A stretch of DNA of 64,000 nucleotides from Seminavis robusta (taxonomy: Eukaryota > Bacillariophyta > Bacillariophyceae > Naviculales > Naviculaceae). The stretch spans positions 124,001-188,000 of the forward strand of contig CAICTM010000003.1 of assembly GCA_903772945.1 (NCBI GenBank), given 5' to 3'. Below are positions 10,180-21,187 of the stretch, piece after piece (the stretch's first letter is position 1; each line of letters starts with the position of its first letter). Made by a program: the position numbers and the translations under genes. Under the pieces are notes generated by a model that saw only the letters and a list, made by a program, of their open reading frames with translations, did no database searches and was not told the DNA's origin.

Positions 10180-11703
10180 ATGATGAGGTTGGCTGTGATC
10201 CTGTTGCTCAATGTGTCTTGCTTTAAAATGTTCAGCCATGGATTGGCTACCGGTACATTCAGTCTCAGTCCACGACAAGTACCGGTACAGGTACATGTAC
10301 AAGTACAAGCATTGAGATCTTGGAAGAATCCTCGCCATGACAGAAGCAACTTCAGGTCTACTTTTATCAGATCTAGTACTTCTAGTACCAGGTCTAGTAC
10401 CAGCCTGTATGGTGCCAATGATCCCAATGGAAGATACCCTGCCTACCCTGAAGCCAATGGAAAAATGAACATGACCCCACCTCCCACCAAGGACAGATTC
10501 CAGCAATATGCAACAGCCAATACTGCTACAGCTATTGATACCACCACCAGCACCACCACCACAACCACAGCCATTGAAGACTTGCTGGTAGAAAATCCAG
10601 AAAAAATGGACACTGCAGGCTTTGTTTGGCTCTTACCCCTCATAAACATGGGAAGTGCTTTCTTCTTCTACACAAACACACAATTGGCATTCCATAGCTT
10701 TATGGATGTTTGCAGTGGGCATTGTGAGTGCGGTATCATTTGAAAGCTATAGCTATATATGCTCGTCTTGCTCACCTTCAATCCTGCCCATTGCCATTGC
10801 TTTCCAGTGTGGGTCAATGTAGATGGAAACGCCTACATGAATGACATTGTCAAACCAGTTTTAAATGGTCCTGTCACACTCTCCATATCCATTCTATTCG
10901 GTACTCTCATCAGTATGACCATACAAACACTATACAGACGACAAATTGCTCTACACCAAACACTCATCAGTACCGTCGAGGAAGTACGAGAACTACAGTG
11001 GCTCGTAGAAGGGTTTCCAGAACCCTACAAATCATCCGGTCATACACTCCTCACCAGATTCCTTCAGGCTTCCTTTCGCGACTTTGAAACACAACAAGTC
11101 ACACCCGAATCCATTCGAACCAGAGAAATGACACAAATGCTCGTTCTACTCAATGAACTCTCCAAAACCACTAATTCTCCCGACATTATCGTCTGCGAAG
11201 CCTACGGATGCGTCCATCGACTCAAAGATCGCAGAGCCGAATTCATGAGTGGACTACAAACCGTCTTTAGTACGGCCCATTACGTCGTCATTGGACTCCT
11301 CGCTACTACCTTGCTCTTTGTCTTTTTGTTGGAAGCCGACAACGATACGCTCCAGTTCTTGTTGGACTTTCAACTGTCCATTTGCTGGGCATTGCTCGTG
11401 GGGTCCTACAGCATGCTCGCTGTCATTATTTACGATCTGTCGCGACCCTTTACGGGCATATTCACACTCATGAAGGGCGTCGACTTTGTCGCCAGTGAAC
11501 GAGCCACCGATATTGTGCCCGAAATCAAACTCACAACCTCCTTGAATGGAAATGGAAACAACAGTAACAACGACAACGAAGCAGATCGAAACAAAGAAAA
11601 TGGAACTGACGACGACGTCAACGAAATCTTTAGTGAGGTGACCATCAGCAAAGAAAAGGACAGCGACGAAGAAAACAAGGAGAGCGACAATGGCGCTCGT
11701 TGA
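10180..11703 (+). CDS. DUF4239 (bestrophin-like) membrane protein, 2 exons, 479 aa
   Basis: Exons are 10180-10723 and 10808-11703. The 84-nt intron (GTGAGT...TTTCCAG, phase 1) fuses SFMDVCSGH to WVNVDGNAYMND. The N-terminus is a signal-like segment (MMRLAVILLLNVSCF), followed by about 100 Ser/Thr/Pro-rich residues that could be a targeting or stalk region. A hydrophobic segment (FVWLLPLINMGSAFFFY) lies near residue 150. The body matches the DUF4239 pattern as I know it: two TM helices at the front (VTLSISILFGTLISMTIQTLYRRQ), a soluble helical insert with RELQWLVEGFPEPY, and two TM helices behind (VVIGLLATTLLFVFLLE, FQLSICWALLVGSYSMLAVII) ending in DLSRPFTGIF. Relatives are proposed chloride or anion channels; transport here is inference. 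The tail is acidic and low complexity. Confidence 0.7.
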
Positions 11704-13471
11704 TGGCCGCCCGTCCCATTGCTTGGAGGGATGGCACAAGGGATCAAGCCTTCCGCCGACAACTAATTGCATCCGATAGAAAATGAAAGCAGCTCGTCTT
11801 TCTGTGACGGTCATCCAACGGCAATCTTTGGTCTGCATTACACCCATCAACGATACACGATACAGCCGCAACACACGAAATCAGTCTCGTCAAAGCTTAG
11901 GTCACTGGTGACGGAAATCTTTGCACTACACTACACGACACTACACTGCTCTACATCAATCAACGACCGGTTCGCCGTCGCACAAACACAAGCGCCATCA
12001 TAGATATTGACAACGTAGACCACCAATGTTAGTTTAGTAATGAAGAGACTATTCTATTCAACCCAATCTATCTATTCAACCCAATCAACACGCCATGCGA
12101 GGCGAAGATCTCTGCCTTGTTTTATTCGCTCCCCAAGTACAGTGTAGTTGGGTGTGCCACCGACGAGATGGCAAGGACGAAACCGCCAGATCACTGACCC
12201 GATCACCCAGACAAGATACGCTCCGTCTCAATTGACTTAAGTTATCAAGACTGCTACAATACGAGGTCCACCGGAACAGCCCATCAAGTAAGGTTGATCT
12301 GCGTACTAGTACAGGTAGCTAGGATCCTGGCCCAATCTTCGCTTGTGTTCCGCCAACTCACGACCATGGATGGATCCTACGGGACACCTGGCCCAACGTT
12401 CGTGCTCCCGAAATAAATTAGCTATGTGATTGCGCTTCATCACCCGAACAATCAAGCTAGGCGAATTCCCGACCCAAAGATCCAGGCAGAGGGGGTGCTG
12501 CACCCTCTGCGAGGTTGTTGCTTGCTTCATGCAACTTCCGACGAAAAGGGATCTTAGCTTCCAGCGAGTTCCAGCTCGGGCAGAGATTCGATTGGATTCC
12601 TAGAGGAAATCAATCTGCTGACAAGGGAGGCTGCACAACCCGCCAAAGTACATGTATGTGCTGGAGCCTCTCCTTTTGCGATGAAATAGGTGCTTGCCAC
12701 TGCTGTTGCTCAGCCTCCGAGTCTGGCCATATCTTGATGCAACCTCCGACGTTGATTCCCAGATGAATTCACGACTTACCGTGGGAATTGTTTCGTAAGC
12801 CGAATGGCTTGACCCAAGATCAATCTGGAGCAGACACTGCTTGACATAAGTTTTGCGTTGTCACCAAAAGAAGGCATCTACTTAGTCGACATCACCCTGT
12901 GACAATACGACTTTAAATATGTTGAATTTTTACTAAATCCGAGAGAATCAATAAAAGAAGTTACACTTTGCATCATTAATAATCATTATTCCTCATCAAT
13001 TAACAGGTGTATTCGTTGTAAGATGATGCCACTAATGTGTCACATGATAAACCACGTTTGGCTGGCGTGGGACCGTGTATGTACTGAAAGCGATCTGTGC
13101 AGCGCCGGTGAACCCGGCCAACTCGTTTTCCTTCTGGTTCCGCCAAGAGCAGCAAATCAAGGAGTTTGCTTGAGAGAGAAAAACTCGGGTGCATCGAAAG
13201 GAGAGAAGAACCTGGAAGGCGAAGAGCGGTACCAGAAGACCACAGCGCCTGGGTTTGCTCTCTTCTTACTCTTGTGCGAAGCGATCCATCTCTAGCTACT
13301 ATAGCAACTAGCTAGCCAGCCAGCCAGAGCTCCATCAATTGCTACCAGTACCCACAAAAAGCAAAAGTAGTCAATCTGCACCCACTTGCTTGTCGATTGC
13401 TTGGTACCACTTTGACTTACACTACTACAACTAGCCACTACCGGTAGCACAGCAGCAGCAGAAACATCAGA
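11704..13471. other. intergenic, no supported gene
   Basis: About 1.8 kb. It holds ACTACACTACACGACACTACACTGC-like short repeats near 11925-11950 and the duplicated string CTATTCAACCCAATC (about 12053-12085). No open frame has a recognisable product. The last 100 bp are the promoter and leader of the DUF6824 gene. Confidence 0.4.
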
Positions 13472-16397
13472 ATGGGTATCGAAGAGTTGCAGCTACAGGG
13501 CATCAAGGAGGAAGATATTGATGATAATGATGGTATGTCATGCCTATGGGTAGCATTTAGTGTTTTAAAAGTTAAGCTATGGGTAGCATCATTAAGCTAT
13601 GGGTAGCATCTGATGTTTCTGTTTCCTTCTTTATTTATTTCTCTATTGGTGCCTTTGAATGATTGATGCAATGGAAAGTCCTTCTGGGAAGAGGAGGAAA
13701 GACTAATCATCATCCAGGTAAGCAATTTCTTCTGCTTCTTCTTGTCTATCTGTCTTTTTAATAATCTGGTTTGGTCTCATCTGATTTGACGTTCATTACG
13801 TATTAGGCAATGCATCGTATCTGAAGCTAATCGAAGCTAGGGAAGTCGAGTACATGTTTCTGGAAAGTCGTACAGAAAAGACAGAGTACGCCATGAAATT
13901 TGTGCAACAACTGAGAAAGGAAGGAATCCGATTCCTGAAAAAGGACCCCAAAAATGGAAAACTCTGGAATGATGTGGGAGATGTCAAAATGAGGGAGAAA
14001 GTCAGTCAGAACCTAAGAGAACGACAACCCAAACTCAAGAAACAGTTCGAGCAGCAGAGGCAACACCAAGAAATCATGGGACAACCACAATCATCGCCCA
14101 TTCCTTCCATGCAAAAACCCACTATTCAGCACTTGTCGCCAGTGGCAAACAACAACAACAACAACAACAACAATAACGGCATGGGAATGCCTCTCCCTGT
14201 GTACTCATCAAGCCCCAATCCAAACGCAAACAACAACAACAATATCCACCAAAACAACATGCAACAATTCCTACACATGCAGGCCATGGCGAAGCGAAAT
14301 CAGGAACAGTCACAACTCATGATGCAACAAATGATGCAGCAGCAACAACAGCAAGGGCAAATGGGAAACTACGGTGTTGGGTCTGGCTCTGGACATGGAT
14401 ACCCCAACATGGTGCCCTCGGATGGTGGCATGCCCTATGGAGCTGGAGGAGCCATGATTCAAGGTGACGGAACCCCACTCATGATGAACAACAACAACTA
14501 TGGAAACAATTTCAACAACAACAACAATAATAATGCCTACGCCGGAAGTCAACAGCTCCCTGTGTACGATCCGCTCGATCAACGCGAGGCGGATCTGCTG
14601 CAGGGAATGGGGGCCAACGACCATCCGCTGGCGCTATCCAGAGCACAGTCGACAGAATCGCAGTTGTTGTCGCCCGAAGAAGACTCCAAACTGAGGGCTG
14701 CCGAAGCACTACCCAGCGGACGACCCCAAATGATTCAACGAGGTCGATCCACCGATTTCGGATTGCCCATTACGGACGTACCTGGAATGGAAATTTTTGC
14801 TGCCATGGGATCCTCCACGACGTCCCTCTTGGATTCGCTAGAGGTCGATCCCGTGCCAGAAGAACAAGAAGGCGATCTATCGCCCAAGCGTACCGCTACG
14901 GCCACCATTGGATCTGCCCGCGAACAGTTCACTCCCGTCATGGGCAATCGTAGAATGATCCCACCATTGACACGTGATAACAGCAACAATAACAGCACCC
15001 CGGCCATGGTATCGCCGACACCCACTTCACCGCAAATTCAAGGAGGAGGAATGCAACAGCAGCAACCACAAAATGTCCTGGATGATAATATCCTGCAAGC
15101 GTGGGCCAATTCCAATGATGGAGGAGACGCTTTGTCGCCGTTTATGCAGCAGCAACAGCAGCCACCCATGCCATCACGATTCCGTCGTACACAGAGCCAT
15201 CAAGTCGAAGGTGTGCCGCGTCCCACCGCAGCACCCATGCGACGATCCGGAACTGCTCCCGCTCCTACCATGCCCCAAAATTCCTACGAATTGTCGCCTC
15301 GTCCCGGCGCCATGACCAAGGACAAGCGCGCCACCAGCAATGTCGCCGAAACACCCGAAACCCGTGGGTATTTGGTACGACACGAAGGTGGTGGCGGACT
15401 GCCGATGGAACTGCCCTTCTCGGAAGATGCAGGTCCTCGCTCAGTCTCTGGGTCGAGCACATTTTCCCTGAAAAAAGCATCCTTGGGTCGAGACAAGAGT
15501 GAACAGTCGCGCCTCTTGAAACAACAGTGCATGCCAAATGCATTTGCGGCCAATGCCTTTACAGCCGGTGGCATGGATGGCAGCAGCAACGGCACAGCTC
15601 CAGGCGGTTGGTTGGGTGCGGGATTCAACGCTGATCCACCACTGACGCCTCCGGTCTCGGCGGGAAAGCAAGTTGATGGTGCCAGTCTGCAGCGCGAATA
15701 CACACCCAGAACCTATGGAATGATGCAGGACTTTGGCAAACTCAGTGTGCATGGTGGTGGTGGCATGAGAAGCGGCGAAACACGAACCGCTAATCGCTTT
15801 GAGGACACTATTGCAAGTCGGTACGTAAAAACGAATCGAGGACTCGGGGGTAGCGATGTGGACTTGTATTGATGTAATTTCTTACTTACTTCCGTTTCTT
15901 TCTGGTGATTGATAGGTCAAATGAGGAAGCCGCCCAATCGGCAGACCAGATTCCCATGGATCTCATGATCAAGAAGCCGGCAATGATGACATGGAGAAAC
16001 CGCAGCACCACCATGAACGCCTTGGATCTCGACGGCTTGGACGATGATCCTGTGTTGCTGGGAGAAGACGATGATCGGTACGTGCTTGGTTGGTTTCCTG
16101 GCCCTGTTGTTGTGCTAAGTAGTGACCGAGCTAACTTTTACGTTCCTGCTTGTGTTGGCTGCACAGCCGAACCAGTCGCGCTTCCATGAACAGCATCGCT
16201 GGAATGTGGACAAACACCTCTGCGTAAGTTTACTTCTGGCAATGTTTATGTGTTGAAAAATGTGACATTCCGTGCACTGACTGATCTTGTTTCTGCTTTG
16301 TAGTGAGTTCGATGCGTTTGTGTCTGACCTGGCTGGTCAGCCGGTGAACAATTTGGTTCTCGATCTTCCCACACTGGGCGGCGAAGCAAGCAAGTGA
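13472..16397 (+). CDS. DUF6824-domain regulator, 6 exons, about 808 aa
   Basis: Exons: 13472-13532, 13679-13717, 13807-15820, 15916-16077, 16167-16223, 16304-16397. All junctions are GT-AG and keep frame. Exons 1-3 assemble the domain at residues 19-107: NDVLLGRGGKTNHHPGN is split over three exons, then EVEYMFLESRTEK, a helix (YAMKFVQQLRKEGIRFLK), a Trp (KLWNDVG) and REKVSQNLRERQ. I know this pattern from diatom DUF6824 proteins and take it to be DNA-binding by analogy. The rest is Asn/Gln/Met-rich and looks disordered, with phospho-like RS and TPP motifs. The last exon could instead splice at 16394 (GTGAGT) to downstream exons and end in GIPGRKRVTL near 16624. A nuclear role is inferred. Confidence 0.75.
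13544..13609 (+). repeat. three copies of CTATGGGTAGCAT in intron 1
   Basis: CTATGGGTAGCAT occurs at 13544-13556, 13577-13589 and 13597-13609. The last two are preceded by the shared TTAAG. All lie inside the first intron of the DUF6824 gene, so they are either a small expanding repeat or clustered sites. Confidence 0.6.
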
Positions 16398-16798
16398 GTG
16401 GAGTCCAGGGCTTCTGTGTTGTTGGACTGCAGTTTGAAGAGCCGTGACCTCACAATCTTCTTTAGAACGGCAAATTTGAAGGTATAGCTGCATGTGGGGG
16501 AGAGGATGAATAATTCGAACTGTTCTATTCTCCGCTGCTTCATCATCATTCACACAGATCGAGTTGTGGATTTTGTCGGCCGGCCAGGGTGTGGGGATTC
16601 CTGGAAGAAAACGAGTAACTTTATGAAATTTGAAGACACCAAAGATGCATTATAGTTCAATAGTAAGGAGCAGCTAGTGAACACTTGGCTGTAGTTTACT
16701 TTAGCTAGCTAGCTAGATGATAGACAGAATTGAACAGGAAAGATTGGAACGAACTCAAACTAAATCATTTAAAAGCTACATGTAGCTATCTCATCCAA
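16398..16798. other. 3' region of the DUF6824 gene, possible alternative exons
   Basis: If the gene splices at 16394, two further exons fit here: one beginning AACGGCAAATTTGAAG after CTTTAG, and one after CACACAG reading IELWILSAGQGVGIPG. No other feature is seen apart from CTAGCTAGCTAG near 16705. Confidence 0.35.
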
Positions 16799-17240
16799 CT
16801 ACCAGTGCCCGCAGGGGGTGGATAAATCCAGTCCCATCTCATTTTCCAGGCGACGGAAAGGTGCCTGGGTCCACTGGAGCAGTACCTGTGGTTTGACGCA
16901 GCTGATTTTGAGCCTGATCAGCAGTCTCTTGAGCCCCAGGAGCAATTCGCAGGTTCCAGAGAGCCACCTTTTCACAGTACTTGGCAGCAAGGCTGGATTA
17001 TCGATGCGGGCTCCGAGAAGCCCCAGGAATTCCATCTTTCCCGCCTTGAAAATTTCTAACTCCATCTTGCTGGCGGCGGTAAGATTAGCATCTTCAAGAT
17101 CCAACTGCTGAGTTTCCTGCTCCATCGCCACATATTCCGCTTCCCATTTAGCTGCCAAATTGTCCGTGAATGCCTCCTTCGCCTGTGCAGCTTGAGACTT
17201 GTCAGTGTTGGCTGCTTTGATAGCATCTTTCTGTCCTTGG
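16799..17240 (-). other. open stretch with coiled-coil-like coding, unrecognised
   Basis: The minus-strand frame reads a helical, Ala/Glu/Lys-rich peptide (KSQAAQAKEAFTDNL, then EYVAMEQETQQLDLEDANL) and a Leu-rich basic end (SGTCELLLGLKRLLIRLK). Composition suggests it once coded or still does. It continues in the same open frame as the reverse-transcriptase fossil immediately upstream, but I cannot say whether it belongs to that element or to a host exon. Confidence 0.3.
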
Positions 17241-17453
17241 ATGTGGGCTTGGGCAAGAAAAAGAGGTGAGAGAGAGGAGAGACAATGACCAATGACCAAC
17301 CAGCCAAGCCAAGCAATAGACTTACCATAAACATCAACTTGGGTTAGAAAGTAAGGGCGTGTTAGAGTAAGGAAGTTTACTACAGAAGCTGGTGATTTGT
17401 AGACAAAATCTAGATTTCGGTGGCACAATGTTGACCAGAGATTGTATAAAGGT

Positions 17454-17692
17454 GCTCTGCTGGCCAGGTCTGAGTGATAGATGTCAGCACCAGGGGGTGA
17501 TACATAATCATCGATGTATATTCGTGCATATTCAAGACTGTCCATGATACCCATCATGCATTCTTGAAGGATGTCTGGACTATTGGTTAGTCCCATGGGT
17601 AGTCGATTGCAGAAGAGCGAATCTGGACTTCGTTTGATGTGATGATGTCCCATGTTGCGATAGCTGTTGCGATCCATACTTGTAGCTAACAA
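17454..17692 (-). mobile_element. fossil Ty3/gypsy-like retroelement fragment (reverse transcriptase)
   Basis: The minus strand encodes a short piece of a reverse-transcriptase palm: LPMGLTNSPDILQ followed by the active-site box YIDDYV (17501-17518). This combination is typical of LTR retroelements of the Ty3/gypsy kind. Only this piece is recognisable. No LTRs, gag, protease or integrase are visible nearby, so it is a broken and probably old remnant. It cannot be dated without LTRs. Confidence 0.65.
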
Positions 17693-17699
17693 TCCTGAG

Positions 17700-18600
17700 G
17701 GATTGATAATGTGCTGGCTGGCTAGCTAGATAGCAGCTCCGCAACAGTGCTTGTGGCAGCAACTGGCCAAAAATCTCTGATCACGGGAGCATTGGGAACC
17801 ATGCCGGACTGCGACGAAGCGCTTAGAGTACCGTACCCTAACTCTAAGGTGTTTATTGGCTTCGAAAAGTGCGCAAGCTAAGACTCTATCTATTTATGCT
17901 CCAAGTAAAACCACAAAGTCGACGGACTCTCGACTCTACTAGCTAGGCCAGAACCTCCAAGTTTGCAATACATACACGCATAGCATATGAAATGGGTATT
18001 CCGTCCACGCAGGAATCCCCACAAAAACAAGGAAATATCCAAGGAGGGGTGAAACCAATAGAAGGACTGTTCAGTCGTCGTGTCGGCTCGGCAGACGAAG
18101 ATTTTGCGATTGACTCCTCTTGTTTGTTGTCGTGTACGGGTACCAGTAGCCTAGACGACGTTTTGTTGGTTGTTCAATCTTGTGCTAGAGCCGCTGTGCC
18201 GATCTCGAATCAGAATGATCGAATCTGCACCTTCACTTGCGACATCATCTTGGGACGACTTCGGAGTCGTCGACGGCGTACAATGATGGCCCGCACAACA
18301 GAGTACTAGCGAGTATGGTTGGAGAGGACTTTCGTGTTTCCTGACCAAGATGCCTTGTCGCCTCGACGCTCGACGCCTTGATGATGTGCGTGTTGGGCGG
18401 AGATTCAACCCCATGATCACGTGACTATATCCAACCGTACCGGTACTGGCCATGCAGAGCTCCATGTATGCCCAAAAGACCACATTCAGCACCGGCCACG
18501 GTCCACACTAATGTACTGCTAAACTACAACACACAACAAGAATTGAAAACCAGCTAGCTAGTTCAGTATTAGTTGGATGTAACCCCTACCGGTACTAGTC
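17700..18600. other. intergenic, one doubtful small ORF
   Basis: A plus-strand ATG frame at 17992-18309 (105 codons, MGIPSTQESPQKQ) ends in an Arg-rich stretch. It has no recognisable domain and I do not call it. The rest contains CTAGCTAG and ACCGGTAC strings only. Confidence 0.35.
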
Positions 18601-18648
18601 TAGCTAGTAGGCGGGCCAGCAGTTCGCAACACTGATCCCCACATCCGC

Positions 18649-18992
18649 TTATCCCAACTCCTGCTCCGCCTGGTGCTCGATTTCGTCGGCTGTAGCAATG
18701 TCGTTGGCTTCAGTAATCGCTGGCACAACATTTTCGTTGGACACGCCCACCAATGCCTCCACCCTCTTCTGCCGCCTTTCACCAAGAAGAGTCCTCAACT
18801 CCTGTACTCCTTCAACTCCTGCAACTTCTTCAGCACCTGCAACTCCCGAGTTTCTGCTTCACGCAACTCGGCTTCTGCTTCACGCATCAATGCCTCGTTT
18901 CTCTTCTGCTCCCTCTCAGCACGAGCCTTGTCACGTCGGGCCTTTTCGATAACTTTGTCGGCGCGAAGTAGAGCGGTAGTTGCTTCCTCCAT
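18649..18992 (-). pseudogene. coiled-coil protein locus with a frame change
   Basis: From ATG 18992 the minus strand reads MEEATTALLRADKVIEKA, followed by a highly charged coiled coil (EREQKRNEALMREAEAELRE), and stops near 18795 after LKEYRS. A second frame that overlaps it (about 18830 to the TAA at 18649) continues with ELRTLLGERRQKRVEALVGV and ends EHQAEQELG, with gene-like composition. The two frames overlap in a TTGCAGGAGTTGAAGGAG repeat, which is prone to slippage. Either a small indel in that repeat broke one gene, or an intron that I cannot place joins them. The family is unknown. The locus is called broken with low confidence. Confidence 0.4.
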
Positions 18993-19648
18993 CTTTGAAC
19001 TTGTCCCAACAAAGCCATCCATGAAGAAGCAGGAACGGTTCAAACTGTGCATGGGAGCGACAAATCTAGTGTGGTGCTTCAACAGTGACAACTGTCGATA
19101 GTAGCCAAGGGCCAAGGCAGCTGTAAGGAGGCGAGGCTACTCTGTGGGAGTTCCTACATGTACCGGAGCCATGGAGCGAAATACTAGCTAGCCAGTATGC
19201 TAACACGGGCGCCGACAAGGTACCACGTGAAGAGTGCAATGCGAAAAGTCTTCCTCTTGGACCACGCGATTGCAGATGCTCCCTCCTCTCCATTCTTCCC
19301 GTCCTTCAGAGATTCGATTCCTCTTGATGTGGGCCTACCGGTAGGAGCTCGTAGAGCTACGTCAAGAAGATATTTCAAAAGTGTGTGTAGTTTTGTTGCG
19401 ATAGCTAGTTTCCTCTTTTTTTAAATCGCTAATAATGTGCAGTTAACCCTCGAGTTTTCCAGCTACCTGGTACCAGAGAGCAAGCAACAAGCAAGGTTCT
19501 TTGTTCGTGTTTATCTGTCTTCACGAGGCCGCATGTGGTTGGGTTTTCCAAGTCCTTCTACTCTGTAGCAGTTGCTACCGGTACGCTACGTAGCGATAGC
19601 TAGGCTCTCAGATGTCGCGTAGAGTTATCTTTGACTCCCCAACAAAAT
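18993..19648. other. intergenic, no supported gene
   Basis: Two converging 3' or promoter flanks with no open frame of interest. GCTACCGGTACGCTACGTAGCG near 19573 is one more self-complementary string. Confidence 0.4.
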
Positions 19649-19930
19649 TTATCTGTTCGACAGACAAAACAAAGCAAAACAAAACAACAGAGTTAGCAGG
19701 ATAGAATGAGTCAAGACGGTACTGGTACTGGTATCGAAGGGAAGCATCAGCATCGTACCCGTGCCATCGTTGCATGGAAACGCATGGCAGTTGGCCTTCT
19801 TGACAGGATTACTTTCATGCACATGTTCGCACATGGCCAGTGCTTCTTCCTGAGTATCGTGGTGTGCTAGCACTGAACCATTGGCCAAAATGACAAAGAC
19901 GCACAAGGAACGAAACAACAACTTCATCAT
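19649..19930 (-). CDS. small secreted, possibly GPI-anchored protein, 93 aa
   Basis: The start is ATG 19930 (MMKLLFRSLCVF). Residues 1-22 form a clear signal peptide ending VLA before HHDTQEEA. The mature part is short with three Cys (AMCEHVHES, KANCHAFPCNDGTG). It ends with a Ser/Thr spacer (DTSTSTV) and a hydrophobic tail (SILLTLLFCFALFCLSNR), the layout of a GPI-attachment signal. That tail could also be a TM helix. The family is unknown. The gene is divergent from the ankyrin gene; about 140-260 bp separate the starts. Confidence 0.6.
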   Translation of the reverse strand: MMKLLFRSLCVFVILANGSVLAHHDTQEEALAMCEHVHESNPVKKANCHAFPCNDGTGTMLMLPFDTSTSTVLTHSILLTLLFCFALFCLSNR

Positions 19931-20084
19931 CGTCAATTCTCTCGAACAAAAGAAGTGGATGGATGCATGGATGCGCTTTGCTGGGTTGTGGAGGTCGCGC
20001 AAGATTCGATTCGATTGGAGATTCGATTCTCCCAACCGGCTTTTAAAGGCTTCAGCCCGCAGAGCTGTAGAATGATCACAACCA

Positions 20085-20150
20085 CAACAGCACAACCACA
20101 ACCACAACCACAACCACAACCACAACTACAGCAGCCACCACAACCACTCT
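20085..20150 (+). repeat. CAACCA hexamer microsatellite
   Basis: Several perfect CAACCA/ACAACC units lie between the divergent starts of the small secreted protein and the ankyrin gene. If the upstream ATG is used, they code for a Gln-Pro run. Confidence 0.6.
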
Positions 20151-20191
20151 TACTAGAGTACTCGTACACTCTACCGGTATCTATCCGCACC

Positions 20192-21187
20192 ATGCCGAGA
20201 CGGGGGCATACTAGTGCCAATACCGGTACCAGTAGCAGCGCTAGCAACAACAACAACAACAACAAGAAGAAAAAGAGAACGAGAAAGAAGAAGGGACCTC
20301 TCCTGTTTGCCAATGATGAGGTTTGGAGCCAAGGCATTCTATCTTTTGTTGGTGTTGGACAGTATGCCTTTGTAGGAGCCGTCAACAAAAATATGAATCG
20401 ACTCTACAAAGCCTACTGTGAAATTGAACTCAAGAAAAACCCGAGGAAGGTAAACGATAACCCTCAACGGATTTTATTTTCTCTCACGCGCTCTGTAGAA
20501 ATCACGGACACTCTTTACAGCGAAACATTCTGTAACCAGCCACGTGCAGAATACTGGCTCAAGGACAATTCCACCAACAAAAAACCTATTCATTTTCATG
20601 TTTGCACTGCCATTGCCAAAATTGGAAATCTTGCTGTCATGCAGTGGGCACTCCAACTGGGATTCCAATGGAATTCACAAACATGTGGTGGAGCTGCTGA
20701 GAAGGGACATTTGGAAATGCTACAATGGTTACGAAAGGAGGGTTGTCCATGGAATGAATCGACATGTCCCTATGCTGCTGTAGGTGGCCATTTGGATTTG
20801 CTGAAGTGGGCTCGTGAAAATGGTTGTGAATGGGATGAAGACACATGTTGTCATGCTGCTGCAAATGGACACTTCGAGCTTTTAAAGTGGGCTCATGAAA
20901 ATGGGTGTCCCTGGGATGAATCGACATGTGCCCGTGCTGCTCAAGGTGGTCATTTGGAAATTCTAAAGTGGGCTCGTGAAAATGGTTGTCCATGGAATGC
21001 AAGGACATGTGCTGGAGCTGCTAAAAATGGACATTTGGAAATTTTGATGTGGGCTCGTGAAAATGAATGTCCATGGAATGCATGGACATTTGAAGCTGCT
21101 GGGCTAAGCGAGAGCGGCAACAACAGTGCAGTGATCCAGTGGCTACGCGACAATCACTGCCCTGGGTCCCACAATGGAGGACACTAA
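20192..21187 (+). CDS. ankyrin-repeat protein, 331 aa
   Basis: The preferred start is ATG 20192 (MPRRGHTSANTG). An in-frame ATG at 20072 would add a Gln-Pro repeat coded by CAACCA units and cannot be excluded. After a Ser/Asn/Lys-rich leader and a short F-box-like helix (DEVWSQGILSFVGVGQYAF), five to six ankyrin-type repeats run from about residue 150 to the end. Units read GHLE-x-L-x-WA-x-ENGC-x-W-x(4)-C, as in EILKWARENGCPWNARTC. This Trp/Cys-containing ankyrin variety is familiar from stramenopile and giant-virus proteins. An F-box plus ankyrin arrangement would imply a substrate adaptor, but the F-box is uncertain. No intron is needed. Confidence 0.75.
   Translation: MPRRGHTSANTGTSSSASNNNNNNKKKKRTRKKKGPLLFANDEVWSQGILSFVGVGQYAFVGAVNKNMNRLYKAYCEIELKKNPRKVNDNPQRILFSLTRSVEITDTLYSETFCNQPRAEYWLKDNSTNKKPIHFHVCTAIAKIGNLAVMQWALQLGFQWNSQTCGGAAEKGHLEMLQWLRKEGCPWNESTCPYAAVGGHLDLLKWARENGCEWDEDTCCHAAANGHFELLKWAHENGCPWDESTCARAAQGGHLEILKWARENGCPWNARTCAGAAKNGHLEILMWARENECPWNAWTFEAAGLSESGNNSAVIQWLRDNHCPGSHNGGH

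Noticed and set aside
17992-18309. 105-codon plus-strand ORF starting MGIPSTQESPQKQ
   Set aside because: No domain, no supporting context, and composition close to translated non-coding DNA.
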